Origin: Rhodoferax sp.
GTDB lineage: Bacteria > Pseudomonadota > Gammaproteobacteria > Burkholderiales > Burkholderiaceae_C
Direction: 5' to 3'
Length of the DNA stretch: 64,000 nucleotides
Assembly (NCBI GenBank): GCA_018061265.1
Contig: JAGOUM010000005.1
Coordinates: forward strand, 1 to 64,000
Part shown: positions 1-9,891 of the stretch, piece after piece
How the letters are laid out: each line of letters starts with the position of its first letter
Position numbering within the stretch: the first letter of the stretch is position 1
Position numbers and translations under genes: made by a program
Notes under the pieces: model-generated
Seen by the model: the letters and a program-made list of their open reading frames with translations, nothing else
The model's database searches: none
Told to the model about the DNA's origin: nothing

Positions 1-138
1 CTTCAACTTGACCCCCTAGTCTTTTGACTTTGGGGGCATATTTAGGGGCATATTTTTATAACTTATTGGCGAAAGATAGCATCCATGCGGGTTAGCGGGC
101 ATGATGTGAACGACACTCTCCCGCCAGCATCTCAAGAG

Positions 139-170
139 CCCTTGTAAATTTTTGATTTACAAGGGTTTTT
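139..170 (+). terminator. Rho-independent terminator of an upstream gene
   Basis: An 11-bp stem (CCCTTGTAAAT at 139-149, ATTTACAAGGG at 155-165) with a 5-nt loop is followed by TTTTT. It would end a plus-strand transcript entering from left of the window. The preceding 138 bases hold no gene I can support. They include a short direct repeat (GGGGGCATATTT then AGGGGCATATTT, about 31-54). Confidence 0.7.
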
Positions 171-213
171 ACATTTCGGCTAACCTGTTTTCACCATGCA
201 TAAGGGAACAATC

Positions 214-633
214 ATGAGCCCACAGACCATGCAGTATCTTGTCATTACAGCGCTGATTGCCGGTCTGACGGCTTGTGGAGGAGGAGGAGGCGTTGGCTAC
301 GATGACGCGGCGTACCAGCACGCCCTTTCGATGGCGGATGCAAAAGAGCTCGAGGCCCGACAGCTCGCCGTTGACGCGCCCTGTGATCAGGTCTCACAGT
401 GTGACAGTGTTGGCTTTACGGATCCCAGAGACCCGTGCGGCATGTGGTCGTTCAAACCCTATTCGCTGGTGTCTTCAACTGCGGCCGCTGCAAAGCTTGC
501 TTCCGACCAGCAACGGGAATTGGCGGCTCAAGCTCGCAAACTATCTCCTCAGCCTGATGTTGCGTGCATCTTGTTGGTCAAGGTGCCGCCGGTACTCGCC
601 TGCACCGCATCAAAATGTCAGGTGGCGCAGTGA
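214..633 (+). CDS. Small predicted lipoprotein, function unknown
   Basis: The product is 139 aa. A hydrophobic N-terminal segment ends in the lipobox-like LTAC followed by a run of glycines, which fits export and lipidation by signal peptidase II. The mature part has scattered cysteines (CDQVSQC, DPCG, VAC, LAC, SKC), so disulfides in the periplasm are possible. The ATG at 214 is chosen over the one at 196 because AAGGGA lies about 6 nt upstream of it. I do not recognise a family. It stands alone behind the terminator at 139-170. Confidence 0.6.
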   Translation: MSPQTMQYLVITALIAGLTACGGGGGVGYDDAAYQHALSMADAKELEARQLAVDAPCDQVSQCDSVGFTDPRDPCGMWSFKPYSLVSSTAAAAKLASDQQRELAAQARKLSPQPDVACILLVKVPPVLACTASKCQVAQ

Positions 634-720
634 GAATTCACTTTTTTCGGTTGGCAGTCGCTCGATCCTGAAAATGACGCCTCGCTGAGCCAGATTGAAT
701 CGAAGGTTGCCTGCCATTCA

Positions 721-1152
721 ATGAAAACACAGTCAAACACAAGCGAGTACGAGTTCACCACGGACACGAGCCGCATGGATATCGACATCATCCACGGCTA
801 CCTCAGGCAGAGTTATTGGTCACCTGATATTGCGCGTGAGGTTGTCGAGCGAGCGATTGATGGGTCAATCTGCTTTGGCATTTTCGATCAGGCCAAGCAA
901 ATTGGATTTGCAAGAGTCGTCACCGACAAGGCCACGTTTGCGTACCTTGCGGATGTCTTCATTCTTGAGCCCCATCGCGGCAAAGGGTTGTCCAAGCAAT
1001 TGATGAAGATTATTCTCGAACACCCCGATCTTCAGGGGCTAAGGCGTTTTTTGCTGGCCACGAGGGACGCTCATGGTTTGTACCAAAAGTTTGACTTCAC
1101 AGAACTTGGCAATCCGGCGCGCTTTATGGAACTACACCGACCGAAGGCCTAA
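721..1152 (+). CDS. GNAT family N-acetyltransferase
   Basis: The 143-aa product has the length of a single-domain GNAT enzyme. Acetyl-CoA binding motif A is visible around residues 78-95 as FILEPHRGKGLSKQL, with the R-G-x-G-L pyrophosphate loop. The C-terminus carries the usual aromatic motif (GLYQKFDF). Members of this subgroup are simple cytosolic acetyltransferases; the substrate cannot be read from sequence. It follows the lipoprotein gene by 87 bp with no obvious link. Confidence 0.85.
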   Translation: MKTQSNTSEYEFTTDTSRMDIDIIHGYLRQSYWSPDIAREVVERAIDGSICFGIFDQAKQIGFARVVTDKATFAYLADVFILEPHRGKGLSKQLMKIILEHPDLQGLRRFLLATRDAHGLYQKFDFTELGNPARFMELHRPKA

Positions 1153-1305
1153 AGACTCTTTTAGCCAACATACAGTCGCGAGTGGTATTGGCAGCGCCTG
1201 GGTAACCCTGGCACTTACTGACCACGGTAGATGAAAAAAGGAGGTGAAAACCTAGCCTGACACCCAGCGGGACAGATAATGTCCACTCCCACGATTGGAG
1301 GTACC

Positions 1306-1686
1306 ATGACCACAGCCGAGACCATTTTCTGGACCTACTTCAAAGGTACAGAGCCGGAAAAAGCCCAATGGATTGTTGCCAATCAGACGTTTATCCATAC
1401 CGGGATGGCTCCTGGTCACACCCCGGAAGATACCGACAGTGAGTTCTGGCTGGCCGACCCGGCCGATTTGTCGCGCCTGATGGTGATTGACGACATGCCA
1501 AGCCAAGTCTGGGTCAGGCCCGACGGTGAAGCCGACGTCAGGTGGTTTGATGGCGCTGCCCAAAGGTATTGCCGAGCTGACTTGTCCAACCCGGTCAGCG
1601 TCACCTACAACCGGTTTGGCAAGGTCAAACGCAAATCCTGGATGGGTGAGGACGGTACGCTCACCGAACGTCAGTTCAACGCCTGA
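1306..1686 (+). CDS. Conserved hypothetical protein
   Basis: The product is 126 aa, soluble and rich in Trp and acidic residues, with no signal peptide or membrane segment. The start at 1306 is supported by GGAGG at 1297-1301. An in-frame ATG at 1279 would add nine residues but lacks a close ribosome binding site. A second strong Shine-Dalgarno-like AGGAGGTG at about 1239-1246 precedes only a possible 9-codon frame (ATG at 1231) and may be a leader remnant. I cannot assign a function. Confidence 0.55.
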   Translation: MTTAETIFWTYFKGTEPEKAQWIVANQTFIHTGMAPGHTPEDTDSEFWLADPADLSRLMVIDDMPSQVWVRPDGEADVRWFDGAAQRYCRADLSNPVSVTYNRFGKVKRKSWMGEDGTLTERQFNA

Positions 1687-1775
1687 CTGTCATTGCAGCG
1701 CAAGAGCCAGTTGCCTTGTTGATGTACTTACGTGGCGACATCACGCCACTTCGCCCAGACAGTCTCTTCACAAGC

Positions 1776-1822
1776 AAAAAGTGCCTCCAGCGCTTATTCA
1801 GCAATGAAATACTGCTACGAAA
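1776..1822. repeat. Copy of a short dispersed repeat
   Basis: An AT-rich stretch containing CCAGCGCTTAT followed by a GCTACGAAAA end resembles, in the same order, the reverse complement of the copy at 43650-43703. This type of roughly 45-50 bp repeat is scattered through Comamonadaceae genomes (family knowledge from memory). It lies in the gap between the hypothetical gene and tRNA-Pro. Confidence 0.55.
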
Positions 1823-1895
1823 ACGGGGGTAAATTGAGCGCTAGACCTTTGTTGTATGGCACAACGGCGATCAGGCCGACATGTTCAGAGAAAAG

Positions 1896-1972
<77 letters not shown>

Positions 1973-2063
1973 ACGCCGCCATTGTAAATGCTCATTCAGC
2001 GCGAACCAGCCGCATGTATCACGATACACGCAAAATAGTCGGTCAACAACCCAACTCCGCTGA

Positions 2064-2843
2064 ATGAGTCGCCCATCTGCCGACACACCGCCACTGGCGT
2101 GGCTAACACCCGGTCAGCCTTTTCCTCCGGTTTCCCAGGCTTGGGCGCATGAATCCGCTGCGCCCGGGCTGCTGTGTGCTGGCGGCGACTTGACGGTTGC
2201 CAGTCTGACCCAAGCCTACAGTCAGGGTATCTTTCCGTGGTTTAGCGATCCGCAACCCATACTCTGGTGGAGCCCTGACCCAAGAATGCTGCTGGCTGTG
2301 GCAGATTTCCGACTGCACCCCTCGCTGCGCAAAACTCTGAAGAAGTTCTTGAATGCAGCCAACAGCGAGATCAGAGTTGACTCGGCGTTTGATTCAGTAA
2401 TCCGTAACTGTGCGTCCAGTGCACGATTTGGCCAGCTTGGAACCTGGATCACACCCCAAATGATTCAGGCTTACCAGGACTTTCATCATGCCGGATTTGC
2501 ACACAGCGTCGAGACCTGGGTGAACGGCGAGATGCTCGGTGGCCTGTACTTCATCTCAATGGGTGGGGCGGTTTTCGGAGAGTCGATGTTTCACCGTGCC
2601 ACCGATTGCTCGAAAATCGCCATGGCAGCAATGGTTGCAATGTGTCATCGATTTGAGGTGACCCATATTGACTGTCAGCAAAACACCCGTCACCTGGCGT
2701 CTTTGGGAGCACGTGAAGTGCCCCGGAACAAATTCACTCAACAGCTAAGCCAGGACGTCTGCCGACCGCAGCCTGACTGGCATTTCTCGCCCGTATACTG
2801 GAACGAAATCCTCGCATACAAGCCGCCTGCTCGTGACCTTTGA
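2064..2843 (+). CDS. aat: Leucyl/phenylalanyl-tRNA--protein transferase
   Basis: Aat moves Leu or Phe from aminoacyl-tRNA onto N-terminal Arg or Lys of proteins, marking them for ClpS/ClpAP degradation. The 259-aa product has the family signatures YSQGIFPWF, PILWWSPDPR, GLYFISMGGAVFGESMF and THIDCQQNTRHLASLGA. The length is normal. It overlaps the start of bpt by 11 bp, so the two N-degron transferases are very likely co-translated. They form the two arms of the bacterial N-degron pathway. Confidence 0.97.
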   Translation: MSRPSADTPPLAWLTPGQPFPPVSQAWAHESAAPGLLCAGGDLTVASLTQAYSQGIFPWFSDPQPILWWSPDPRMLLAVADFRLHPSLRKTLKKFLNAANSEIRVDSAFDSVIRNCASSARFGQLGTWITPQMIQAYQDFHHAGFAHSVETWVNGEMLGGLYFISMGGAVFGESMFHRATDCSKIAMAAMVAMCHRFEVTHIDCQQNTRHLASLGAREVPRNKFTQQLSQDVCRPQPDWHFSPVYWNEILAYKPPARDL

Positions 2844-3567
2844 ATCTTCTATTGCAACGCAGCAATTGCGGTTTTACGACACCGCAACCTATCCTTGCAG
2901 TTACTTGCCCGGCCAGATTGCCAGGTCCCAGGTGGCTGCGCCAACACATCTGGTGGGTGAAAGCGCTTGCAGTGACCTGATCGAAATGGGCTTTCGCCGC
3001 AGTGGAGCCTACATTTACCGGCCGCATTGCGAATCTTGTCACGCCTGCATCTCGATGCGTCTACCCGTGGCGAAATTTGTCGCCAGCCGCAGCCAGCGCC
3101 GTGCCTGGCAAAAACATGCCGCACTTCAGGCCACACTGTCTGCACCAAGCTTTGTTGACGAACACTACGCCCTGTATGGCCGTTACCAGAAATCCCGACA
3201 CCCCGGCGGCGGTATGGATCGGGATGATGTGGACCAGTACCTTGATTTCCTGGTCAAATCACATGTCTCATCGTTCCTGGTTGAGTTTCGACTGCCCGGG
3301 CCAGACGGTGGCAGCGGAGCACTCAAGATGGTGTCCATCATCGACCGCCTGTTTGACGGACTTTCGGCGGTTTACACCTTCTACGCCCCCGAACCGGGAC
3401 AGAGCTTTGGCTCATTCAGTATCTTGTGGCAAGTCCGCTTGGCCCAGCAACTTGGTTTGTCTCATCTGTATCTGGGCTACTGGATTGAACAGTGCGAAAA
3501 AATGTCCTACAAAGCGCGCTTCAGGCCACATGAACGCTTTGTCGATGGCCGCTGGGTCATGGCATGA
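2833..3567 (+). CDS. bpt: Aspartate/glutamate leucyltransferase (bacterial protein transferase)
   Basis: Bpt transfers leucine from Leu-tRNA to N-terminal Asp or Glu. The 244-aa product shows the ATE-N domain with the cysteine pattern YPCSYLPG and CESCHACISMR near the N-terminus. The ATE-C domain includes RHPGGGMDR and YLGYWIEQCEKMSYKARFRP. Translation starts at GTG 2833 inside the end of aat, a typical coupled overlap. Length and partner gene agree with the family. Confidence 0.95.
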   Translation: MTFESSIATQQLRFYDTATYPCSYLPGQIARSQVAAPTHLVGESACSDLIEMGFRRSGAYIYRPHCESCHACISMRLPVAKFVASRSQRRAWQKHAALQATLSAPSFVDEHYALYGRYQKSRHPGGGMDRDDVDQYLDFLVKSHVSSFLVEFRLPGPDGGSGALKMVSIIDRLFDGLSAVYTFYAPEPGQSFGSFSILWQVRLAQQLGLSHLYLGYWIEQCEKMSYKARFRPHERFVDGRWVMA

Positions 3568-3608
3568 TTTCACCAGATAAAATAAGGGCTGTTTAGTCAG
3601 GATCTGGA

Positions 3609-4385
3609 ATGCGAAAAATCGACATCGAAACACCCGCAACGCCCTCAGTGCAGGTGATTGAAAGAATGTTCACCCTGCTCGATGTGCTGGCCTCCCGCGA
3701 GCAGGCCATGCCACTCAAGGAAATCAGTGAAAAGGCGGGCTTGCACCCCTCCACCACCCACCGGATTCTGAATGATCTGGCGACAGGCCGGTTTGTTGAC
3801 CGCCCGCAGGCGGGCAACTACCGGCTGGGGATGCGCCTGCTTGAACTGGGCAATCTGGTCAAGAACCGCCTGAACGTGCGTGATGCGGCACTTGAGCCGA
3901 TGCGCGAGTTGCACCGTATCACTCAGCAACCGGTGAATTTGAGCATGCGCCAGGGCGACGAGATTGTGTACGTGGAGCGTGCCTACAGCGAGCGCTCCGG
4001 CATGCAGGTGATCCGCGCCATTGGTGGCCATGCACCCCTGCATCTGACCTCGGTAGGCAAGCTTTTTCTGGCGGCAGACGATGCCCAGAAAATCAGGATG
4101 TACGCCACCCGCACCGGCCTCAGCGGTCACACCAAGAACAGCCTGACACAGCTGGGCAACCTGGAGCGTGAACTGGCCAAGGTCAGGCGTGATGCTTTCG
4201 CAACCGACAACGAGGAACTGGAGCTAGGGGTGCGCTGTATGGCGGCCGGCATCTATGACGACCAAGGCAAACTGGTTGCTGGACTGTCCATTTCGGCACC
4301 GGCGAGTCGACTGGAAGATACATGGCTGCCCAAACTCCGGGCGACCGCTGAGGAGATTTCGCGCGGCCTGGGTTTTCGCCCTTAA
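3609..4385 (+). CDS. IclR family transcriptional regulator
   Basis: The 258-aa product has an N-terminal winged helix (about residues 15-75, including LKEISEKAGLHPSTTHRILNDL) and a C-terminal IclR effector domain (about 90-250, with GDEIVYVERAYS and NEELELGVRCMAAGI). IclR proteins usually control catabolic genes in response to a small carboxylate or aromatic ligand. No target operon is adjacent: the next gene is convergent and their stop codons overlap at 4382-4385. The regulated genes are therefore unknown. Confidence 0.9.
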   Translation: MRKIDIETPATPSVQVIERMFTLLDVLASREQAMPLKEISEKAGLHPSTTHRILNDLATGRFVDRPQAGNYRLGMRLLELGNLVKNRLNVRDAALEPMRELHRITQQPVNLSMRQGDEIVYVERAYSERSGMQVIRAIGGHAPLHLTSVGKLFLAADDAQKIRMYATRTGLSGHTKNSLTQLGNLERELAKVRRDAFATDNEELELGVRCMAAGIYDDQGKLVAGLSISAPASRLEDTWLPKLRATAEEISRGLGFRP

Positions 4386-5476
4386 CGGGACATCAACGCC
4401 CGGGTTTCGATCAGTGCGTTGGTATGACTGGGCGTGGACTCAATCCAGCTGCGAACGCGCTCTGCATCACCCAGACGGCTGAGTTTTCCCGCGGAATCCA
4501 GGAAAACCATGATGAGTTTTCGGCCTGCCACCTGTGCCTGCATGACCAGACACTGTCCCGCCTCGGAAATATAGCCGGTCTTTTGCAAGCCGATGTCCCA
4601 AGTCGGATTCTTTACCAGGCGGTTGGTGTTGTTGTATTGCAATGTGCGCGCACCCACCTCAACCTGATAGCCCGTGGACGTGGTGAGTTCCCGTAGCAGC
4701 GGATCACGGTGGGCAAAATCGACCAGCTTGACCAGATCGCGCGCACTGGACTGGTTGGCGCTCGAAAGGCCGGTGGGCTCTACGTAACGTGTATCGACCA
4801 TGCCGAGCGCCCTGGCCTTGGCGTTCATCAATGCCGTAAACGCTGCCATTCCACCCGGGTAGGTCCGACCCAGCGCATGGGCCGCGCGATTTTCGCTGGA
4901 CATCAAGGCCAGATGCAGCAGTTCACCCCGGCTGAGCACACTGCCCACACGCAGGCGCGAGGAACTGCCTTTTTCCGTGTCGACATCATCCTGGCTGACC
5001 GTGAGCATTTCGTCCAGCGACAGATTGGCATCACGGATAACAACGCCGGTCATGAGCTTGGTCAGCGATGCAATAGGCAACACGGCTTTGTCGTTCTTGC
5101 TGAACAGGACTTCACTGGTGTCCTGATCAACCACCAAGGCGACACTCGACTTCAAGTTAAGGGCATCGTCACCCAGATGCAAGCCCGCCAGTTGCCCGTA
5201 AGAAAGCCTGGGGGCAGCTTGGGGCGATCTGACCATACTTTTCCGATAGTCTGTCCGAGAGAGCTTGATCCCGGGTTTGGCCTTGGCTGACTTGACAACC
5301 ATCGCGTGCCGGGCGCTCTTGGCCACGGTCACTTTCTTGGTTTTCACCACCTTTGCCCGGCTGCTGGCCGCCTGAGAGTAAGTCGGTGCCCCCAACATCA
5401 GCAGGCCCAAGACACTCATGACACACACCCAGGCGCGGGTTTGACTACCAATCGCAAAAACTTGTCGAATATCCAT
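4382..5476 (-). CDS. D-alanyl-D-alanine endopeptidase, PBP7-like (peptidase S11)
   Basis: This penicillin-binding serine peptidase trims peptidoglycan cross-links in the periplasm. The 364-aa product has a signal peptide, then a basic Lys-rich linker to about residue 80, then the S11 domain. Its three active-site motifs are SLTK (in IASLTKLMTG), SEN (in MSSENRAAHALG) and KTG (in GLQKTGYISEAG). The start at 5476 is chosen because AGGAG lies 8 nt upstream. Its stop codon overlaps the stop of the convergent IclR gene. Confidence 0.9.
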   Translation of the reverse strand: MDIRQVFAIGSQTRAWVCVMSVLGLLMLGAPTYSQAASSRAKVVKTKKVTVAKSARHAMVVKSAKAKPGIKLSRTDYRKSMVRSPQAAPRLSYGQLAGLHLGDDALNLKSSVALVVDQDTSEVLFSKNDKAVLPIASLTKLMTGVVIRDANLSLDEMLTVSQDDVDTEKGSSSRLRVGSVLSRGELLHLALMSSENRAAHALGRTYPGGMAAFTALMNAKARALGMVDTRYVEPTGLSSANQSSARDLVKLVDFAHRDPLLRELTTSTGYQVEVGARTLQYNNTNRLVKNPTWDIGLQKTGYISEAGQCLVMQAQVAGRKLIMVFLDSAGKLSRLGDAERVRSWIESTPSHTNALIETRALMSR

Positions 5477-5522
5477 GGCCTGACTCCTGTGCAGATGGCA
5501 CCAAGTCGCTGAGTTTATCCGC

Positions 5523-5562
5523 AAAAAGCCTCACAGCAACAAGTACTTGCGAGGCTTTCTTA
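5523..5562 (-). terminator. Terminator downstream of leuA
   Basis: On the minus strand AAGCCTC (from 5557) pairs with GAGGCTT (ending 5526) across an 18-nt loop and is followed by a T run at 5527-5523. It lies 11 bp after the leuA stop. Confidence 0.65.
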
Positions 5563-5573
5563 AAGCAATTTGA

Positions 5574-7112
5574 TTAGCCCTGCGCCGCCACCCGCTCGAT
5601 CTGGCTCTGCAGTTTGTTCAGCGCGGCCAGATAGGCCTTTGCCGACGCCACCACAATGTCCGGATCCGCGCCAACACCATTCACGATACGCCCATTATTT
5701 TGCAGGCGCACCGTGACCTCACCCTGGCTCTCGGTGGATCCACTGATGGCGTTGACCGAATACAGCACCATTTCAGCACCGCTGTGAACATTGGCCTCAA
5801 TGGCCTTCAGGGATGCATCCACCGGACCATTGCCGTTGGCCGTGGCCGTCACCTCTTTGCCACCAATGTTCATCACCACGGTCGCCTGAGGCTGCTCGCC
5901 GGTTTCGCTGTGCTGCGCCAGCGAGACAAAACTGAATTGTTCATGCCCCTGCGCCACCGACTCCTCACTCACCAGCGCCAGAATATCCTCGTCGAAAATC
6001 TCACTCTTGCGATCGGCCAATTCCTTGAATTTGGCAAACGCAGTGTTGGTTTCTGCTTCGCTGTCAAGCTGAACCCCAAGTTCCTGCAAACGCTGCTTGA
6101 ACGCATTGCGACCACTGAGCTTGCCCAGCACAATTTTGTTGGCGGTCCAACCCACGTCCTCCGCACGCATGATTTCGTAGGTATTGCGGGCTTTCAGAAT
6201 TCCGTCCTGATGAATGCCCGAAGCGTGGGCAAAGGCATTGGCACCCACCACGGCCTTGTTGGGTTGCACCACAAAGCCGGTGGTCTGGCTCACCATGCGG
6301 CTGGCCGCCAGAATCTGCCGGGTATCAATGCCCAAGTCAAGGCCGAAGTAGTCACGGCGTGTGCGCACGGCCATCACCACTTCTTCAAGACTGCAGTTGC
6401 CAGCACGTTCACCCAGCCCGTTAATGGTGCACTCCACCTGACGTGCCCCCCCGATCTTGACCCCGGCAAGCGAGTTGGCCACCGCCATGCCGAGATCGTT
6501 GTGACAATGCACCGACCAGATTGCCTTGTCCGAATTGGGCACCCGTTCGCGCAGGTTCCTGATGAAGGTGCCATACAACTCAGGCACCGCATAACCCACA
6601 GTGTCAGGCACATTGATGGTGGTGGCACCTTCCTTGATCACGGCCTCGATCACCCGGCACAGGAAATCCTCATCGCTGCGGTAGGCATCCTCGGGGCTGA
6701 ACTCGATGTCAGCCATCAAATTGCGGGCAAAACGCACCGCCTGAATGGCCTGCTCCAGCACCTGTTCGGGCGTCATACGGAGCTTTTTCTCCATGTGTAA
6801 TGCCGAAGTGGCGATAAAGGTGTGGATGCGCCCCCGATTGGCACCTTGCAGTGCCTCTGCGGCACGCGAGATGTCGCGGTCATTGGCCCGTGACAAGGAG
6901 CAAACGGTCGAATCCTTGATCGAGTTGGCAATCGACCGGATCGCCTCAAAGTCACCATTGGAACTTGCGGCAAATCCGGCCTCGATCACATCCACCTTCA
7001 GCCGCTCCAACTGGCGCGCAATACGCAGTTTTTCGTCACGCGTCATCGATGCCCCCGGCGATTGTTCGCCGTCACGCAAGGTGGTGTCAAAAATCACTAA
7101 TTTGTCGGTCAT
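5574..7112 (-). CDS. leuA: 2-isopropylmalate synthase
   Basis: LeuA condenses 2-ketoisovalerate with acetyl-CoA, the first committed step to leucine. The 512-aa product matches the long class. The catalytic HMGL-like barrel opens with [16 protein letters not shown] and contains [14 protein letters not shown] and the metal-binding [11 protein letters not shown]-terminal LeuA dimer/allosteric domain (about 385-505) binds leucine for feedback inhibition. It is the last gene of the ilv-leu stretch and is preceded by a leader that looks like an attenuator (7167-7271). Confidence 0.97.
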   Translation of the reverse strand: MTDKLVIFDTTLRDGEQSPGASMTRDEKLRIARQLERLKVDVIEAGFAASSNGDFEAIRSIANSIKDSTVCSLSRANDRDISRAAEALQGANRGRIHTFIATSALHMEKKLRMTPEQVLEQAIQAVRFARNLMADIEFSPEDAYRSDEDFLCRVIEAVIKEGATTINVPDTVGYAVPELYGTFIRNLRERVPNSDKAIWSVHCHNDLGMAVANSLAGVKIGGARQVECTINGLGERAGNCSLEEVVMAVRTRRDYFGLDLGIDTRQILAASRMVSQTTGFVVQPNKAVVGANAFAHASGIHQDGILKARNTYEIMRAEDVGWTANKIVLGKLSGRNAFKQRLQELGVQLDSEAETNTAFAKFKELADRKSEIFDEDILALVSEESVAQGHEQFSFVSLAQHSETGEQPQATVVMNIGGKEVTATANGNGPVDASLKAIEANVHSGAEMVLYSVNAISGSTESQGEVTVRLQNNGRIVNGVGADPDIVVASAKAYLAALNKLQSQIERVAAQG

Positions 7113-7166
7113 TTACAGGCTCCAGTCAATTCAATCCAGTGGTGATGAACATTTGCACACCCCAAC

Positions 7167-7198
7167 AAAAAAGCCCGTTGCGGTGGCAAACGGGCTTT
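7167..7198 (-). terminator. Attenuator terminator in front of leuA
   Basis: On the minus strand AAGCCCGTT (7197-7189, as its complement) and its partner at 7179-7171 form a 9-bp GC-rich stem with a 9-nt loop, followed by six Ts at 7172-7167. It sits between a short leader frame and leuA, 54 bp before the leuA start, so it would abort transcription before leuA. The loop holds GCCACC (complement of 7182-7187), able to pair instead with GGTGGC in the leader (complement of 7226-7231). Confidence 0.7.
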
Positions 7199-7217
7199 GA
7201 GTTGATGCATTCGCGCG

Positions 7218-7271
7218 CTAACAACGCCACCCGTCGGGAGGAGTTTCTAGGGCTAGTCGTTGCATGAACAT
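7218..7271 (-). CDS. Putative leuA leader peptide
   Basis: A 17-codon frame reads MFMQRLALETPPDGWRC (or 15 codons from the inner ATG at 7265). Both leucines are encoded by CTA, a codon expected to be rare in this GC-rich genome, and they are two codons apart. The stop lies 19 bp before the terminator stem. Leucine shortage would stall a ribosome on the CTA codons and favour the antiterminator pairing described for 7167-7198. No strong ribosome binding site is visible. The leader role is inferred from layout. Confidence 0.5.
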   Translation of the reverse strand: MFMQRLALETPPDGWRC

Positions 7272-7328
7272 GTCAAGAATGTACCACAGCTTTTTGACCC
7301 CTACCAGGAGCAGCCACAACCCCTGCGA

Positions 7329-8141
7329 TCAATGCAGGCCCATTTCGTCGGGTTCGTCCTTTGACGTGCTGATGACGCTGGTGGGCACCCCTTTGGCCTT
7401 GCGCCAAAAATAAACCAGATAACCGCTCAGGCCATACATCACAAAAATGCTGAACATCACAATCGGTGGATCGATATTGATGACGGCAATCAGCAGCACG
7501 ATCAGCACGATAAAGACAAACGGCACGCTGCGCTTCACATGGACGTCCTTGAAGCTGTAGAACGGCACGTTGGTCACCATCGTCAGGCCAGCATACAAGG
7601 CCACCGCAAACATGGGCCAAGCCAAGTCCTTGCCGCCAATGCCCAGATCGGTGGCCACCCAGATAAAGCCAGCCACCAGCGCCGCAGCCGCCGGCGATGG
7701 CAGCCCCTGAAAGTAGCGTTTATCAACCACAGCGGTGTTGACATTGAAACGCGCCAGGCGCAGCGCAGCGCAGGCGCAGTAAACAAAGGCGGCAATCCAG
7801 CCCCAGCGCCCCAGCCCCTTGAGTGCCCAGACATAGGCAATCAATGCCGGGGCAGCGCCAAACGACACCATGTCCGACAAAGAGTCCATCTGCTCGCCAA
7901 ACGCACTCTGTGTATTGGTCATTCGCGCCACCCTGCCATCCAGACTGTCGAGCACCATGGCACAAAACACCCCTATTGCGGCCAGATCAAATCGACCGTT
8001 GATGGCCATTACCACCGCATAAAACCCGCCAAACAAGGCCGCCAGCGTGAACAGATTGGGAAGTATGTAGATACCCTTGCGGCGCTTTCGCACCACCACA
8101 TCGCCATGTGCGTCGAGTTCAGGATTCGGGGAGTCAAACAT
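7329..8141 (-). CDS. pssA: CDP-diacylglycerol--serine O-phosphatidyltransferase
   Basis: PssA makes phosphatidylserine, the precursor of phosphatidylethanolamine, in the inner membrane. The 270-aa product has several membrane helices and the CDP-alcohol phosphotransferase motif spread over LDSLDGRVAR and FGEQMDSLSDMVSFG (D-G-x2-A-R, then G-x3-D-x3-D). The start at 8141 (MFDSPNPELD) is preferred over an upstream in-frame ATG that would run into the hairpin at 8177-8201. It lies between ilvC and leuA, an arrangement common in Burkholderiales. Confidence 0.93.
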   Translation of the reverse strand: MFDSPNPELDAHGDVVVRKRRKGIYILPNLFTLAALFGGFYAVVMAINGRFDLAAIGVFCAMVLDSLDGRVARMTNTQSAFGEQMDSLSDMVSFGAAPALIAYVWALKGLGRWGWIAAFVYCACAALRLARFNVNTAVVDKRYFQGLPSPAAAALVAGFIWVATDLGIGGKDLAWPMFAVALYAGLTMVTNVPFYSFKDVHVKRSVPFVFIVLIVLLIAVINIDPPIVMFSIFVMYGLSGYLVYFWRKAKGVPTSVISTSKDEPDEMGLH

Positions 8142-8176
8142 TCGCTTTGCCTTTTTTTGGAGCAGCCCATAATAAC

Positions 8177-8201
8177 AAAAGGCCACCGAAGTGGCCTTTT
8201 T
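8177..8201 (-). terminator. Hairpin terminator after ilvC
   Basis: AAAAGGCCAC, a 4-nt CGAA loop and GTGGCCTTTTT form a near-perfect stem with T-rich ends on both strands. On the minus strand it follows the ilvC stop at 8220, so pssA-leuA may be partly uncoupled from ilvBNC. Confidence 0.7.
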
Positions 8202-8219
8202 CGCTGAGGTTCAAACGCC

Positions 8220-9236
<1,017 letters not shown>

Positions 9237-9301
9237 CTATCTCTCCGTTGTAAAAAATAAATAATCCTGCGTGTCAGATCTTCAGCGCTGTCCCCAACTG
9301 G

Positions 9302-9793
9302 CTAGACGCGCAAAATCCGTTCACCGCGCCCAATTCCGCTTGAGCCAGTCCGCACGGTTTCCAGGATGGCACCCCGTTCAATCGCATCCAGAAACGCGTC
9401 GTTCTTGGCCTGATCACCGGTCAACTCAATGGTGTAGCTGCGCTCGGTCACATCGATGATGCGACCCCGGAATATATCCGCCATGCGCTTCATCTCCTCG
9501 CGCTCCTTGCCCACCGCCCGCACCTTGACCATCATCAGCTCGCGCTCGGTATAAGCGCCTTCGGTCAGGTCCACCACCTTGACCACTTCGATCAGACGGT
9601 TCAGATGTTTGGTGATCTGCTCGATCACCTCGGCTGAACCCGTAGTCTGAATGGTCATGCGAGACAGGCTCGCGTCTTCGGTGGGTGCCACGGTCAGTGA
9701 CTCGATGTTGTAACCACGGGCCGAGAACAGACCCACAACACGGGACAGGGCACCGGCCTCGTTTTCCAGCAAAACTGCAATGATATGTTTCAT
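9302..9793 (-). CDS. ilvN: Acetolactate synthase small (regulatory) subunit
   Basis: This subunit activates the IlvB catalytic subunit and confers valine feedback inhibition. The 163-aa product begins MKHIIAVLLENEAGALSRV, the start of an N-terminal ACT domain, with the glycine-rich ligand turn in GLFSARGYNIESL. A second ALS-type domain fills residues 80-160. An upstream ATG at 9844 is in frame but would overrun the usual length. It lies 98 bp after ilvB. The name ilvH is also used for this family. Confidence 0.95.
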   Translation of the reverse strand: MKHIIAVLLENEAGALSRVVGLFSARGYNIESLTVAPTEDASLSRMTIQTTGSAEVIEQITKHLNRLIEVVKVVDLTEGAYTERELMMVKVRAVGKEREEMKRMADIFRGRIIDVTERSYTIELTGDQAKNDAFLDAIERGAILETVRTGSSGIGRGERILRV

Positions 9794-9891
9794 GATGGTG
9801 TGACTCCTCTTTTCGCTGCCCTCCCCCGGCAGCGGTAACTGCAAGGCTTGGCAAACAATAGATTCATCGATAAAAGTTTGAGGGTTGGGTT

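Noticed and set aside
1231..1260. Nine-codon peptide frame at a strong Shine-Dalgarno sequence
   Set aside because: The AGGAGGTG lies inside the frame, not upstream of it, and there are no amino acid runs or terminator to suggest a leader.
5700..6800. 366-codon open frame opposite leuA
   Set aside because: Shadow of leuA; composition is His-rich and lacks a ribosome binding site.
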